A DNA stretch of 64,000 nucleotides from Devosia insulae DS-56 (GCF_000970465.2 NZ_LAJE02000285.1:62001-126000); one strand, 5' to 3'. Positions 1-11,160 are shown, numbered from the stretch's first letter. Numbers and translations are program-made. The notes: a model not told the origin generated them from the sequence alone.

Positions 1-1212
1 CACCAGCACGCGGTAGGTCCGCCCCTGCCCGCCCAAGACCTTTTCGATGGTGTCGAGCAGCCTATCCAGCCCCTCGCCGGTCTGCGCCGACACCGGCACG
101 GACGCGGCGACCTTGCCGAGCGGCGACAGCGTCGCCAGCGCCGGATAGGTGCCGTCGGCATCACGCTCCAAGAGGTCGACCTTATTCCAGACCTCGATGA
201 TCGGGGTGGTCTCGGCCGACATGCCGAGTTCCTCCAGCACCTTCAATACGTCCTGCGCCTGCGCCGCGTGATCGGGGTTGGCGACGTCGCGGACATGCAG
301 GATCACATGGGCTTCCAGCACCTCTTCGAGCGTCGCGCGAAAGGCAGCGATCAGGTCGGTCGGCAGGTCGGAGACGAAGCCCACCGTGTCCGACAGCATC
401 ACCTCACGGCCATGCGGCAGGCTGATCTTGCGCACCGTGGTATCGAGGGTGGCGAACAGCAGGTCCTTGGCGAACACCCCTGCCCCGGTCAGCGCGTTGA
501 ATATGCTGGATTTCCCGGCATTGGTGTAACCCACCAGCGCCACCACCTGGAACGGCACGGCATCGCGCCGGCCCTTCTGCTGGCCGCGGGTCTGGCGCAC
601 CTTCTCGATGCGCTCTTCGAGCATCTTGATGCGGTCCTGCAGCTGCCGGCGATCGCTTTCCAGCTGGGTTTCGCCGGGGCCGCCCATGAAGCCGAAACCG
701 CCCGAGCCGCGCTGGCGCTCGAGGTGGGTCCAGCTGCGGACCAGCCGGCTCTTCTGGTAATTGAGGTGGGCGAGTTCGACCTGCAGCACGCCCTCACGGG
801 TGGCGGCGCGCTCGCCGAAGATCTCGAGGATCAGCCCGGTGCGATCCAGCACCTTGGTGCCGGTTTCCTTCTCGAGGTTGCGCTGCTGGATCGGGTGCAA
901 GGCGGTGTCGACGAGCAGGAGTTCAATCTCCTCCTCCTTCACCCGCTTGGCGATCTCCTCGACATGGCCGCCACCGATGAAGGTCGCCGGCTTGATCTCG
1001 CGCACCTTGGCGATCTCGGAGAACACGATCTCGACACGGATGGCGCTGGCCAAGCCCTCGAACTCGGCCTTGCGCGCCTCGATGCTGTGGGTGGTGGCGC
1101 GGCCGCGGACATCGGGAATGACGAGGCCCACTCGGGTCGGCGCAGCACGCTGGTCTATGAATGCCTGTGGGCCGCCCTTGCGGGCGGCCTCGTCGTCAAA
1201 GTCATCGCTCAA
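1..1212 (-). CDS. hflX: GTPase HflX (C-terminus cut by window edge)
   Basis: Ribosome-associated GTPase that splits or rescues stalled ribosomes, often encoded next to hfq. The visible 404 residues carry the G1 motif GYTNAGKSSIFN at residues 228-239, the HflX-type P-loop, after the N-terminal HflX domain. The C-terminal part lies beyond the left edge. I chose the TTG at 1212 because it sits 8 bases after the hfq stop and no better ATG or GTG is nearby; the start is uncertain. It probably shares a transcript with hfq. Confidence 0.9.
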   Translation of the reverse strand, partial: MSDDFDDEAARKGGPQAFIDQRAAPTRVGLVIPDVRGRATTHSIEARKAEFEGLASAIRVEIVFSEIAKVREIKPATFIGGGHVEEIAKRVKEEEIELLLVDTALHPIQQRNLEKETGTKVLDRTGLILEIFGERAATREGVLQVELAHLNYQKSRLVRSWTHLERQRGSGGFGFMGGPGETQLESDRRQLQDRIKMLEERIEKVRQTRGQQKGRRDAVPFQVVALVGYTNAGKSSIFNALTGAGVFAKDLLFATLDTTVRKISLPHGREVMLSDTVGFVSDLPTDLIAAFRATLEEVLEAHVILHVRDVANPDHAAQAQDVLKVLEELGMSAETTPIIEVWNKVDLLERDADGTYPALATLSPLGKVAASVPVSAQTGEGLDRLLDTIEKVLGGQGRTYRVLV

Positions 1213-1220
1213 GGTGTGTC

Positions 1221-1469
1221 TCAGTCCTCGCCGGTGTGCTCGGGATCGAACAGCTGGATCGGAGCGCCCGGCATGATGGTCGAGATGGCGTGCTTGTAGA
1301 CGAGCTGCGATTGCGCATCGCGTCTCAGGAGCAGGCAGAAATTGTCGAACCAGGTGATCACGCCCTGCAGCTTGACGCCGTTCACGAGGAAGATCGTGAC
1401 CGGCACTTTCTGCTTGCGGACATGGTTGAGGAACGCGTCCTGGAGATTCTGGGTCTTTTCGCTGGGCAT
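1221..1469 (-). CDS. hfq: RNA chaperone Hfq
   Basis: Sm-like hexameric RNA chaperone that helps small RNAs pair with mRNAs. It is 82 residues long, normal for alphaproteobacteria. The Sm1 part includes [13 protein letters not shown] and the Sm2 part the diagnostic YKHAIST. The C-terminal tail is short ([12 protein letters not shown]), unlike the long enterobacterial tail. hflX follows directly, and ntrX lies downstream in the same orientation beyond a 255 base gap, measured from the hfq start. This hfq-hflX pairing next to ntrYX is the usual rhizobial arrangement. Confidence 0.97.
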   Translation of the reverse strand: MPSEKTQNLQDAFLNHVRKQKVPVTIFLVNGVKLQGVITWFDNFCLLLRRDAQSQLVYKHAISTIMPGAPIQLFDPEHTGED

Positions 1470-1724
1470 TCGTTGGCCTCTTCTCGCGGGATGTTAGACG
1501 GGCCGCAAGCCAACGGCCACGCCCTGTTGATGGGAACAACGGCCGCCACCGCCCCTGCCCCCTTTTATGGTCACTCTCCCATCGCCTTTGAAGTATGGCA
1601 CAGAAGAATCTTAGTGCCTACCCGTACACGCGCATGGCACCTGAGCGCATGGGCGAAACGGCCTAGTTCGTGATTGGTCGCGCTCTCGAACCGGAAAACT
1701 CTGCAACTTTTTCTGAAAGCGCCC
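1470..1724. other. Intergenic region between ntrX and hfq
   Basis: About 255 bases without a credible gene. It must hold the hfq promoter and leader, but no clear -35/-10 pair was found on the minus strand. Its left end (1677-1724) is a REP-like dispersed repeat, listed separately. Confidence 0.5.
1677..1724. repeat. REP-like palindromic repeat, copy 1
   Basis: A 48 base imperfect palindrome directly after the ntrX stop codon. It matches the copy at 30451-30498 at about 43 of 48 positions. The outer arms (GCGCT.TCGAACCGGAAAA and its partner) fold back around CTGCAA. It resembles short palindromic repeats scattered between genes in Rhizobiales genomes. It may stabilise or end the ntrX transcript; that is inference. 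Confidence 0.7.
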
Positions 1725-3104
1725 CTAGAGCCCCAGCGACTTGATTTTGCGGTGCAAAGCGCTGCGCTCCATGCCGACGAATTCGGCGGTCTTGGAGATG
1801 TTGCCGCCGAACCGCTCGATCTGCGCCATCAGGTATTGCCGCTCGAACACCTCGCGGGCGTCGCGCAGCGGCAGGCTCATCAGGTGGGCCGATGAGTCGC
1901 TGTCGCCGACGGTCGGCAGCACTTCGCCGATATCGGGCGGCAGCATCGCCGCGGTGATCATCCCGTCGGCCGGGGTCTGGTCCTTGACGAGGATCAGCAG
2001 CCGCTCGATCGAGTTGCGCAGTTGGCGGGCATTGCCTGGCCAATCCTGGCCCTGCAGCACCGCCACCGCATCATCGCCGATCGACAGGCTCTTGAGGTTG
2101 TGCAGGCGACACACCTGTTCGATGAACACCTCGACCAGCGGCGGAATGTCCTCGCGGCGCTCTTTCAGCGGCGTCAGGTGCAACGGCACGATCGACAGCC
2201 GGTGGAACAGGTCGGAACGGAACTGCCCGTCCTCGATCAGGCCGGCGACGTTCTGCGAGCTCGACGAGATGATGCGCACGTCGATCGGCACGGCAACGGC
2301 GCCGCCGACCCGGTTGAACTTGCTCTCGACCAGTGTGCGCAGCAGCGCCTGTTGCGCGGCCTGTGGCAGGGCCGCCACCTCGGAGAGGTAGAGCGTGCCG
2401 CCATGCGCCTTCTCCAGCGCCCCCACCTCGGTCCTGAGCGTGCCGGTCTTCTCGCGGGTTTCGCGGCCGAACAGCACGACCGCCACTTCCTCGGGCGAAT
2501 AGAGCGAGCAGTTGATCTCGACGAACGGCGCCTCCGAACGGGCGCTGCGCTGGTGGATCAGCCGCGCCGAGAGGCCCTTGCCGGTGCCGGAGGAGCCGGA
2601 GATGAAGATGCGCGAGTTGGTCGGCGCCGATTTTTCGATGACACCCTTCACCGCCTGCATGGCCTGCGAGTTGCCGACCAGTTCGACGGTCTTGTTGGAG
2701 CGCTCGCGGAGATCGGCCACCTCGTTCTTCAGGCGTGCGGCCTCCATGGCGCGCTGGGTGATCAGCAGCAGCCGATCCACCTTGAACGGCTTCTCGATAT
2801 AGTCGTAGGCGCCACGCCGGATGGCGCTGACCGCCGTCTCGACATTGCCGTGCCCCGAGATCATCACCACCGGCATATCCGGGTGCTGGCTCTGGAACTC
2901 ATCGAGCAGCTGCAGGCCGTCGAGCCGGCTGCCCTGCATCCAGATATCCAGGAACACCAGGCTCGGCCGGCGCCGGGCGATTTCGTTCAGCCCGGAATCG
3001 GCGTCATGCGCCTGCCGGGTCTGGTAGCCCTCGTCCTCGAGGATACCCGCGATCAGGTCGCGGATGTCGTCCTCGTCATCGATAATGAGAATGTCGAGGG
3101 CCAT
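1725..3104 (-). CDS. ntrX: Response regulator NtrX (degenerate sigma-54 activator fold)
   Basis: Response regulator partner of NtrY, 459 residues. The receiver domain is residues 1-125 with acceptor D53 and K105. The AAA+ domain (about 140-370) keeps GSSGTGKG at 170-177. The sigma-54-contacting GAFTGA loop is absent: LFGRETREKTGTLRTEVGAL stands in its place. The Walker B aspartate is replaced by S241 in TLYLSEV. The Fis-type C-terminus is normal (GGNISKTAEFVGMERSALHR). Loss of GAFTGA is known in alphaproteobacterial NtrX; the Walker B change goes further. It probably acts as a DNA-binding repressor or activator without sigma-54. The start overlaps the ntrY stop as TGATG. Confidence 0.93.
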   Translation of the reverse strand: MALDILIIDDEDDIRDLIAGILEDEGYQTRQAHDADSGLNEIARRRPSLVFLDIWMQGSRLDGLQLLDEFQSQHPDMPVVMISGHGNVETAVSAIRRGAYDYIEKPFKVDRLLLITQRAMEAARLKNEVADLRERSNKTVELVGNSQAMQAVKGVIEKSAPTNSRIFISGSSGTGKGLSARLIHQRSARSEAPFVEINCSLYSPEEVAVVLFGRETREKTGTLRTEVGALEKAHGGTLYLSEVAALPQAAQQALLRTLVESKFNRVGGAVAVPIDVRIISSSSQNVAGLIEDGQFRSDLFHRLSIVPLHLTPLKERREDIPPLVEVFIEQVCRLHNLKSLSIGDDAVAVLQGQDWPGNARQLRNSIERLLILVKDQTPADGMITAAMLPPDIGEVLPTVGDSDSSAHLMSLPLRDAREVFERQYLMAQIERFGGNISKTAEFVGMERSALHRKIKSLGL

Positions 3105-5497
3105 CAGGTATTATCAACCGCTTGCAATTGCGGCTCCTCTTGCTGTCCGCTGTCAGGGTCTGCCCCACCCGCTGCGTCATTCGTGGTCTCGGTAGCGGTC
3201 TGCTGCCCCGCCACCGTCTGAGGAGCTGCTGGCTCCCCGTCGTCCGTTTCACCTGGCCGGTTGAGCGGCAGGGTGAAGGTAAAGCAGGCGCCGATGCGCC
3301 CGTTCTCGTCCGGCTCGGCGTCGATCAGATCGACCTTGCCGCCGTGCTGTTCAATGATCTTGGCGACAATCGCGAGGCCGAGCCCGGTGCCTTTCTCGCG
3401 CGTCGTAACATAAGGCTCGAGCAACCGGTGCCGGTTCTCCTTCGGCCAGCCCTTGCCGTTATCGGAGATGGACAGCCGAACCATGTCCCCTTCAGGGCCG
3501 GCTTCGACGGTAATCACCGGATTCTTGATGCCTTCGAGCCCGGCGCCCTCGATCGCCTCGACGGCGTTCTTGATCAGGTTGGTCAGCACCTGGCTGATCA
3601 GCCGGTTATCGAACCAGGCGGTGATCGGCTGCTCGGGCAGCTCCATATTGATGGTTACTTCCGGCAGGCGGACGCTCTCGAGGAACACCGCCTGGCGGAT
3701 CGACTCGGTCAGGTTGCCCTTTTCCAGCTTGGCTTCCGGCATGCGCGCGAACGAGGAGAACTCGTCGACCATGCGGCCGATATCGCCGACCTGCCGGATG
3801 ATGGTGTTGATGCACTTGTCGAAGACTTCGAAGTCGTCGGCGAGCTTACTGGCATAGCGGCGGCGCAGGCGCTCGGCGCTGAGCTGGATCGGGGTCAGCG
3901 GGTTCTTGATCTCGTGGGCGATGCGGCGCGCCACATCGGCCCAGGCGCCGGTGCGCTGGGCCGAGAGCAGATCGGTGATGTCGTCGAGCGTCACAACGAA
4001 GCCCTTGGACTCGGTCATTGTGCCTTCGCGGGTCAGCTGCACCTGGTAGGTGCGATAGTCGGGGCCCGAGCCGATCTCGATCTGGTCGCGGATGGTGCCG
4101 CGACGCGCCGATTTGGCGCGCTCGATCACCGGCGCGAGCCCGGGGATCACCTCATCGATGCGCTTGCCGACCAGCGAGATTTCATCGGAGCCGACCATTT
4201 CGGCAGCGCGCAGGTTCACCAGCGTGATGGCGCCGAACGGATCGAGCCCGACAATGCCGGCCGACACGCCCTCCACCACGGCTTCGGTGAACTGGCGGCG
4301 CTTCTCGTTGGTCTCATTGGCCTCGACCAGTGCGACGCGCTGTGTTTTCAGCTGCTGCGTCATGGTGTTGAAGCGGCTGGAGAGATCGCGCAGGTCGCCC
4401 CTGCCCTCCTGCACCGGCACGCGCACGTCGAGATCACCATCCGAGACGCGGCTCGAAGCGATCATCAGGTTGCGGATCGGGTCGACGAAGCGGTTGGCGA
4501 GCGCGATGCCGATCCACACCGCGGCGAGCAGCAGCACCAGCGCCATGCCGACATACATCAGCGTAAAGGTGATCTGGAAGACCAGCCGGTTGCTCTCGTA
4601 ATTGCGGTACTCGGTGATGTTGGCGTCGGTGAGCCGGGTGAACTCCAGCACCTCCGGATCCACCGGGCGGGCCACGAACAGATAGGTATTGTCGTAACCA
4701 CGGAGCTTGACCACCGAGCCGACGAGATTGGTGCGGCCGGGGCCGATCTCGGTCGGCGTCCCCTCGACCACGCCCTGGGTCAGGCCGGCGGGCACCCGTG
4801 GCGCGGTGCCGGGCGCGTTGATCTGCGCCTTCATCAGGGTGTCGCCGTCGGCCGAGATCAGCGAGGTGAATGGCAGCGAACGGGTGACGGCGAGCGCCGT
4901 GAGGATGCGCTGGAACTTGGTGCGGTCGGTCTCGAAGGTGCCGCGCGCCTGCTCCAGCTCGTTGGCCACCCAGATGATGTCATCGCGCAGCACCTGCGAA
5001 TGCTCGAGCAGGTAAGAGCGGGCGACGAGGCGCGAGCTCTCCACCATGGTGCGCGTGCGCTCGGAGAACCACTGGTCGAGGCCCTGGTTCAGCGAAATCA
5101 TGGCGACGACCGCCACCAGCAAGGCCGGGACGGCGGCCACGGTGGCGAACATCGCCACCATGCGGACCTGCAATCCGGCGCCGGCCTGCCCACGCACCCG
5201 CGCCTGGACCAGCAGTGTCGCCTCGGTCAGCACCAGCGCCACCACCGAGACGACCAGGAGGCCGTTGATCACCCAGATGATGGTCCAGACCTCGGGGGTC
5301 GGCTCGATATCGGTCGCCCCGGTCATGATCAGGAATGAGCCCGACGAGACGAAAACCGACAGCAGAACGATGATCAGGCCGATGGTGCGGATGGCCTTGC
5401 GGCCGGTGTCCCCGAACAACAGCGGGCGTGTCCGTGCCGAAGCCGGCGCGGGAATCGCCTCGGGTGGTGCGTCGCCGGTGAGCGTTGCGTCGTGCAT
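3104..5497 (-). CDS. ntrY: Sensor histidine kinase NtrY
   Basis: Membrane sensor kinase for nitrogen and redox signals that phosphorylates NtrX. Three transmembrane helices lie near the N-terminus (for example IGLIIVLLSVFVSSGSFLIM) and a fourth at VGMALVLLLAAVWIGIALAN, after a periplasmic loop. A HAMP domain, a PAS domain and the kinase core follow: H-box HEIKNPLTPIQLSAERLRR, N-box NLIKNAVEAIEG, G-boxes DNGKGW and GTGLGLAIV. I prefer ATG 5497 (797 residues). A GTG at 5548 would add 17 Pro/Arg-rich residues, but its only purine-rich stretch touches the start codon. A 189 base gap separates it from ntrC. Confidence 0.92.
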   Translation of the reverse strand: MHDATLTGDAPPEAIPAPASARTRPLLFGDTGRKAIRTIGLIIVLLSVFVSSGSFLIMTGATDIEPTPEVWTIIWVINGLLVVSVVALVLTEATLLVQARVRGQAGAGLQVRMVAMFATVAAVPALLVAVVAMISLNQGLDQWFSERTRTMVESSRLVARSYLLEHSQVLRDDIIWVANELEQARGTFETDRTKFQRILTALAVTRSLPFTSLISADGDTLMKAQINAPGTAPRVPAGLTQGVVEGTPTEIGPGRTNLVGSVVKLRGYDNTYLFVARPVDPEVLEFTRLTDANITEYRNYESNRLVFQITFTLMYVGMALVLLLAAVWIGIALANRFVDPIRNLMIASSRVSDGDLDVRVPVQEGRGDLRDLSSRFNTMTQQLKTQRVALVEANETNEKRRQFTEAVVEGVSAGIVGLDPFGAITLVNLRAAEMVGSDEISLVGKRIDEVIPGLAPVIERAKSARRGTIRDQIEIGSGPDYRTYQVQLTREGTMTESKGFVVTLDDITDLLSAQRTGAWADVARRIAHEIKNPLTPIQLSAERLRRRYASKLADDFEVFDKCINTIIRQVGDIGRMVDEFSSFARMPEAKLEKGNLTESIRQAVFLESVRLPEVTINMELPEQPITAWFDNRLISQVLTNLIKNAVEAIEGAGLEGIKNPVITVEAGPEGDMVRLSISDNGKGWPKENRHRLLEPYVTTREKGTGLGLAIVAKIIEQHGGKVDLIDAEPDENGRIGACFTFTLPLNRPGETDDGEPAAPQTVAGQQTATETTNDAAGGADPDSGQQEEPQLQAVDNT

Positions 5498-5686
5498 CCA
5501 GAAGCCGGGTTGTGGACGGATCGTGGGCGGCCTAACCCACCGATTCACCCTTCAAGACAATTGTTGCCAAAATGTGACACCAGGGAGCGGCGACAAAGCA
5601 ACACATCGGCTTGAGTAGTCCCGTCGATGCATTTTCGCAACAGCCGTCTGCCGACGGCTCGGCAATGTGATGGGAGCAGCGCGCGG

Positions 5687-7131
<1,445 letters not shown>

Positions 7132-7135
<4 letters not shown>

Positions 7136-8268
7136 TCGGCCGGAACCTCTTGGGAAACAGTTTCGGTCACCGTGCTCTTGGCGGCGACCGGCAGCAGGAT
7201 GCGGAAGCGGGTGCGGCCGGGACGGCTGTCCATGTCGACGACGCCGCCATGGTCGCCGATGATCTTGGCGACCAGCGCGAGGCCGAGGCCGGAGCCATTG
7301 GCTTTGGTGGTGACGAACGGATCGAACAGGATCGGCACCAGGTCGGGCGGCACGCCGGGACCATTGTCTTCGATGACGATCTCCAGCGGCAGCGAGATGC
7401 GCTCCGACACGCCCTGCACCGAAATGCGGATACCCGGTCGGAACGCCGTCGAGAAGCGGATCTCAGGTTTAGGTGTCCGCTCAAGGGCTTCCGCGGCGTT
7501 CTTCACCAGATTGAGGAACACCTGGATGAGCTGGTCGCGGTTGCCGCCGACCGGCGGCAGCGATGGATCATACTCCTCGTGAAAGGAGATGCCCCTCGCG
7601 ACGCCGTTCTTGGCGAGGAGTTTCACCCGATCGAGGATGACGTGGATATTGATCGGCTCGCGCTCGATCGGCCGGTCGTCACCGAACACCTCGACCCGGT
7701 CGATCAGGTCGACGATACGGTCGACCTCGTCGCGCACCAGGCGCGCCAGCGGCAGCTCATCGGCGGTGACGCTCTGCTCCAGCAACTGCGCCGCGCCGCG
7801 GATGCCGGAGAGCGGGTTCTTGATCTCATGCGCCAGCATCGAGGCGAGCCCGGTGACCGAACGCGCCGCGCCGCGGCTGACCAGTTGCCGGTCGATCTTG
7901 TCGGCCATGGTGCGCTCCTGGAACAACAGCGCGATGCGGCCATCGGCATCGGAGAGCGGCGAGGCAAAGACGTCGACCACCCGGTCATCGCCAACATCGG
8001 AGAAGCGCGACGAGCCCACCCGCACCCGATACTCGGTCATCGGGCCGCGACGATCGGCGACGGCCTGCATCAGGCCGATGATGGGCGAGCCGAAGGCAAT
8101 GAGGTCATCGAGCCGCTGGCGCGACAAGACGCTCTGCGAGGCCCCGAAGAAGGCTTCGGCTGCATAGTTGACGAAGACGATGGTGCGGTCTTCGCTGCAG
8201 ACGATGACAGGCTGCGGCAATGCCTGCAGCACGGCAGTGCTGAGGGCCGGCGGCGGAACCTTGCTCAT
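7132..8268 (-). CDS. ntrB: Nitrogen regulation sensor kinase NtrB (NtrB/GlnL)
   Basis: Cytoplasmic histidine kinase/phosphatase that acts on NtrC and is controlled by PII proteins. It has 378 residues: N-terminal PAS domain (about 15-110, with [11 protein letters not shown]), H-box [20 protein letters not shown]-box [11 protein letters not shown], and ATP-binding boxes DNGPGVP and GSGLGLALV. There is no membrane segment. It overlaps the upstream dusB by four bases and the downstream ntrC by four bases, so the three are one transcription unit. Confidence 0.96.
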
Positions 8269-9266
8269 GCCGCGAGCCTCCAGTCGCCGGAGTAGATATC
8301 GCTGATCATTCTGGTGAACTCGGCCGGCTTCAGCGCATTGAGCAGCTGGCCGCGGACCGGCTTGTCGAGCACGATATTGGCCGCCTCGAGATACCAGTCG
8401 AGATGTTTGCGCGCGACGCGCACCCCGAGCTGGGTGCCGTAGTCGGTCAGCATGGCGTCGTAGTGCTCGGCGACCAGTTCGGCCAGCTGGGCACCGGTCG
8501 GGGCGGCCTGCGGCTCACGGCCTACAAGTTGCGCGCCGATCTGTCCGACGGCCCAGGGCTGTCCCTGTGCCCCGCGGCCGATCATCACCGCGGCGGCGCC
8601 CGATTGCCCGAGCGCCTCGCGCGCTGCGGCAATACTGGTGATATCGCCGTTGACGACCACTGGAACACTCACCGCCTCGACCACCGGGCGCACCAGGTTC
8701 CAGCGCGCCTCGCCCTTGTAGAATTGCTGCCGGGTGCGGCCGTGGACGGTAATCATCTGGGCGCCCGCATCGACGGCGCGCCGCGCCAGGTCGGCAGCGT
8801 TTAGGCAATCCTCGTCCCAGCCGAGCCGCATCTTCACGGTGACCGGCAGCGGTGTCGCGGCTACCACGGCGTCGATCAGCTTCAGCGCCTCGTCGGGCAC
8901 CCGCATCAGCGCTGAACCGGCATAGCCGTTGGTGACGCGCTTCGAGGGGCAACCCATGTTGATGTCGATGATGTCGGCGCCCGCCGCGTAGGCGATCTCA
9001 GCGCCCTTCCGCATCCATTCGGCTTCGCAGCCAGCGAGCTGCACGACATGCGGCAATGCGCCGGATTTGTTGAGGCGGCGCACCATGTCGTCATTGTTGG
9101 TGGCCAGCGCGTTGCTGGCGATCATCTCCGAGACGACGAGGCCGGCGCCGAAGCGCTCGGCAAGTTTCCGCATCGGCGCGTCGGTGATCCCGGCCATCGG
9201 CGCCAAAAAGGCGCGGTTCGGCAACTCATGACCAGCAATGCTCAATGTGCAGGCAATATCAGACAC
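8265..9266 (-). CDS. dusB: tRNA-dihydrouridine synthase DusB (NifR3)
   Basis: FMN-dependent enzyme reducing uridines in tRNA to dihydrouridine. 333 residues with the TIM-barrel start FLAPMAGITDAPMRKLAERF, the catalytic cysteine in NMGCPSKRV, and phosphate-binding VNGDI and GRGAQGQPW. Start is GTG at 9266. The historical name nifR3 comes from its fixed place ahead of ntrBC in alphaproteobacteria, as here. It is divergent from ispDF, with a 172 base gap that should hold promoters for both; none stood out. Confidence 0.96.
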   Translation of the reverse strand: MSDIACTLSIAGHELPNRAFLAPMAGITDAPMRKLAERFGAGLVVSEMIASNALATNNDDMVRRLNKSGALPHVVQLAGCEAEWMRKGAEIAYAAGADIIDINMGCPSKRVTNGYAGSALMRVPDEALKLIDAVVAATPLPVTVKMRLGWDEDCLNAADLARRAVDAGAQMITVHGRTRQQFYKGEARWNLVRPVVEAVSVPVVVNGDITSIAAAREALGQSGAAAVMIGRGAQGQPWAVGQIGAQLVGREPQAAPTGAQLAELVAEHYDAMLTDYGTQLGVRVARKHLDWYLEAANIVLDKPVRGQLLNALKPAEFTRMISDIYSGDWRLAA

Positions 9267-9438
9267 ACCCTGCCCCAGATTTGCTCATTTCCACGAAATG
9301 CCCGCAGAATAGTCAAAAGCGGGCGGCGCGCAACCACATATCTCGCCCTATCGCGCAATGTTCGGCGCTGGGCTTGCTGCGGGGAAAAGCCGCCGGTAGA
9401 CCAAGCCCGCGCCACTAAAGGCGCGATATGAAGCGACA

Positions 9439-10632
9439 ATGACAGGCACCAGAACCATCGCCGTAATCGTCGTCGCCGCGGGCCGCGGTGAACGCGCCAG
9501 CAGCGCCGGCGACACCAGCCCGAAGCAATACCGCGACCTCGCCGGCACGCCGGTGCTAAGCCGCAGCATCGCGGCATTTCTGCGGCGCGACGATATCAGT
9601 TGGGTGGTGCCGGTCATCCATGCCGAGCAGGTCGACCGCTACGCGGCTCTCGGTCTCGCCGATCCGCGGCTGCTGCCGCCGGTTACCGGCGGCGAGACGC
9701 GGCAAGCCTCGGTGCTGGCCGGGCTCACGGCGCTGAGCCCCAGGCGACCCGACCTGGTGCTGATCCAGGACGCGGCGCGGCCGCTGGTCTCATCGGAAGT
9801 GATCGGCGGGGTGATCGAGGCGCTCAGGGGGAGCGAAGCCGCGCTGCCCGTGGTGCCGGTGACCGATACGATCAAGCGCTCGATCGACGGCCGGACGGTG
9901 ACCGCAACCGAGGACCGCAAGACGCTGTTCGCGGCACAGACACCGCAGGGGTTTCGCTTCCCGCAGATTCTCTCGGCCCACCTCCGCGCCGGCCGGATGC
10001 CGCGCGAGTTCACCGACGATGCAGCGATCGCCGAATGGGCGGGTCTCAGCGTCGCGCTGACGCCGGGCAGCACGCAAAACCTCAAGATCACCCACCCCGA
10101 GGATTTCGCCCGCGCCGAGCGCCTGTTGGGCAAGGAGACGGCCATGGAAAGCCGCATCGGCACCGGCTTCGATGTTCACCCGTTCGACACCGGCAGTTCG
10201 GTCTGGCTGGGCGGGGTCGAGATCCCGCACACCCATAAACTCAAAGGCCACTCCGATGCCGACGTGGCGCTGCACGCGCTGACCGACGCCATCTATGGCG
10301 CGCTGGGTGAAGGCGATATCGGCAAGCATTTTCCGCCCTCCGACCCGCAGTGGAAGGGCGCGGCCTCCTCGATCTTCCTGAAGCATGCCGCCGGCCTCGT
10401 CGGCGAGCGACGCGGCAGGATCGTCAATCTCGACATCACCATTGTCTGCGAGGCGCCGCGGGTAGGGCCGCATGTCGAGGCGATGAAGGCCGCTATCGGC
10501 GGGGTGTGTGGCATCGCCACCAGCCGGGTCGCCATCAAGGCCACCACCAGCGAACAACTCGGTTTCACCGGCCGCGGCGAAGGCATCGTCGCCATGGCCA
10601 GCGCCAGCATCGAACTGCCCAGGGAAGATTGA
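9439..10632 (+). CDS. ispDF: Bifunctional IspD/IspF (MEP pathway)
   Basis: Fused enzyme of isoprenoid synthesis. The N-terminal half is 2-C-methyl-D-erythritol 4-phosphate cytidylyltransferase (AAGRGERAS, PKQYRDLAG, QDAARPL). The C-terminal half is 2-C-methyl-D-erythritol 2,4-cyclodiphosphate synthase, beginning near residue 235 (MESRIGTGFDVHPF), with metal ligands in DVH and GHSDADVALHAL. It skips the IspE step, which is known for fused IspDF in alpha- and epsilonproteobacteria. 397 residues, typical. pncC starts one base after the stop, so they form a two-gene operon. Confidence 0.97.
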   Translation: MTGTRTIAVIVVAAGRGERASSAGDTSPKQYRDLAGTPVLSRSIAAFLRRDDISWVVPVIHAEQVDRYAALGLADPRLLPPVTGGETRQASVLAGLTALSPRRPDLVLIQDAARPLVSSEVIGGVIEALRGSEAALPVVPVTDTIKRSIDGRTVTATEDRKTLFAAQTPQGFRFPQILSAHLRAGRMPREFTDDAAIAEWAGLSVALTPGSTQNLKITHPEDFARAERLLGKETAMESRIGTGFDVHPFDTGSSVWLGGVEIPHTHKLKGHSDADVALHALTDAIYGALGEGDIGKHFPPSDPQWKGAASSIFLKHAAGLVGERRGRIVNLDITIVCEAPRVGPHVEAMKAAIGGVCGIATSRVAIKATTSEQLGFTGRGEGIVAMASASIELPRED

Positions 10633-10633
10633 G

Positions 10634-11125
10634 ATGAAGCTGCCCGACGATATCGCCGCCCTCGCCGAGGAGACGGTTGCCGCCCTCAAGGCCGCCGGAA
10701 TGACCGTGGCGACGGCCGAGAGCTGCACCGGCGGGCTGATCGCCGGGGCGCTGACCGCCATCTCCGGCTCGTCCGACGTGGTCTATGGCGGCTTCGTCAG
10801 CTACGCCAATGAGGCCAAGATCTCGATGATCGGCGTGCCGTTCGGGCTGTTGAAGCAGTTCGGCGCAGTATCGAAGGAAGTGGCCATGGCGATGGCCGAC
10901 GGCGCCATCGGCGCGGCCGGTACGCACGTGGCGGTGGCGGTCACCGGCATTGCCGGCCCGACCGGCGGCGGCCCCGACAAGCCGGTCGGGCTGGTGCACT
11001 TCTCGGTCGCGACCGAAGCCGGCACCACGCACCTCAAGAAGGTGTTTCCCGGCAACCGCGACGAGGTGCGCCACGCTACGGTTGTGCAGGCGCTGAAGCT
11101 GCTGCTGAAGGCGGCGAAGGCTTAA
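10634..11125 (+). CDS. pncC: Nicotinamide-nucleotide amidase (CinA C-terminal domain)
   Basis: Single-domain CinA C-terminal protein, 163 residues, expected to deamidate nicotinamide mononucleotide to the acid form in pyridine-nucleotide recycling. Family motifs are TAESCTGGLIAGALT near the N-terminus and VTGIAGPTGGGPDKPVG. The N-terminal COG1058 domain of full CinA is absent, as usual for this subfamily. I chose ATG 10634 because it directly follows the ispDF stop; the frame extends upstream inside ispDF but that is overlap only. Followed by a long palindrome. Confidence 0.93.
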   Translation: MKLPDDIAALAEETVAALKAAGMTVATAESCTGGLIAGALTAISGSSDVVYGGFVSYANEAKISMIGVPFGLLKQFGAVSKEVAMAMADGAIGAAGTHVAVAVTGIAGPTGGGPDKPVGLVHFSVATEAGTTHLKKVFPGNRDEVRHATVVQALKLLLKAAKA

Positions 11126-11160
11126 GGGCTGCCTGCGTAGTGCACCGGCCGTGAAACGAA

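Noticed and set aside
1600-1620. Possible sigma-54 promoter TGGCAC near hfq
   Set aside because: The GC of the -12 element is missing at the required spacing.
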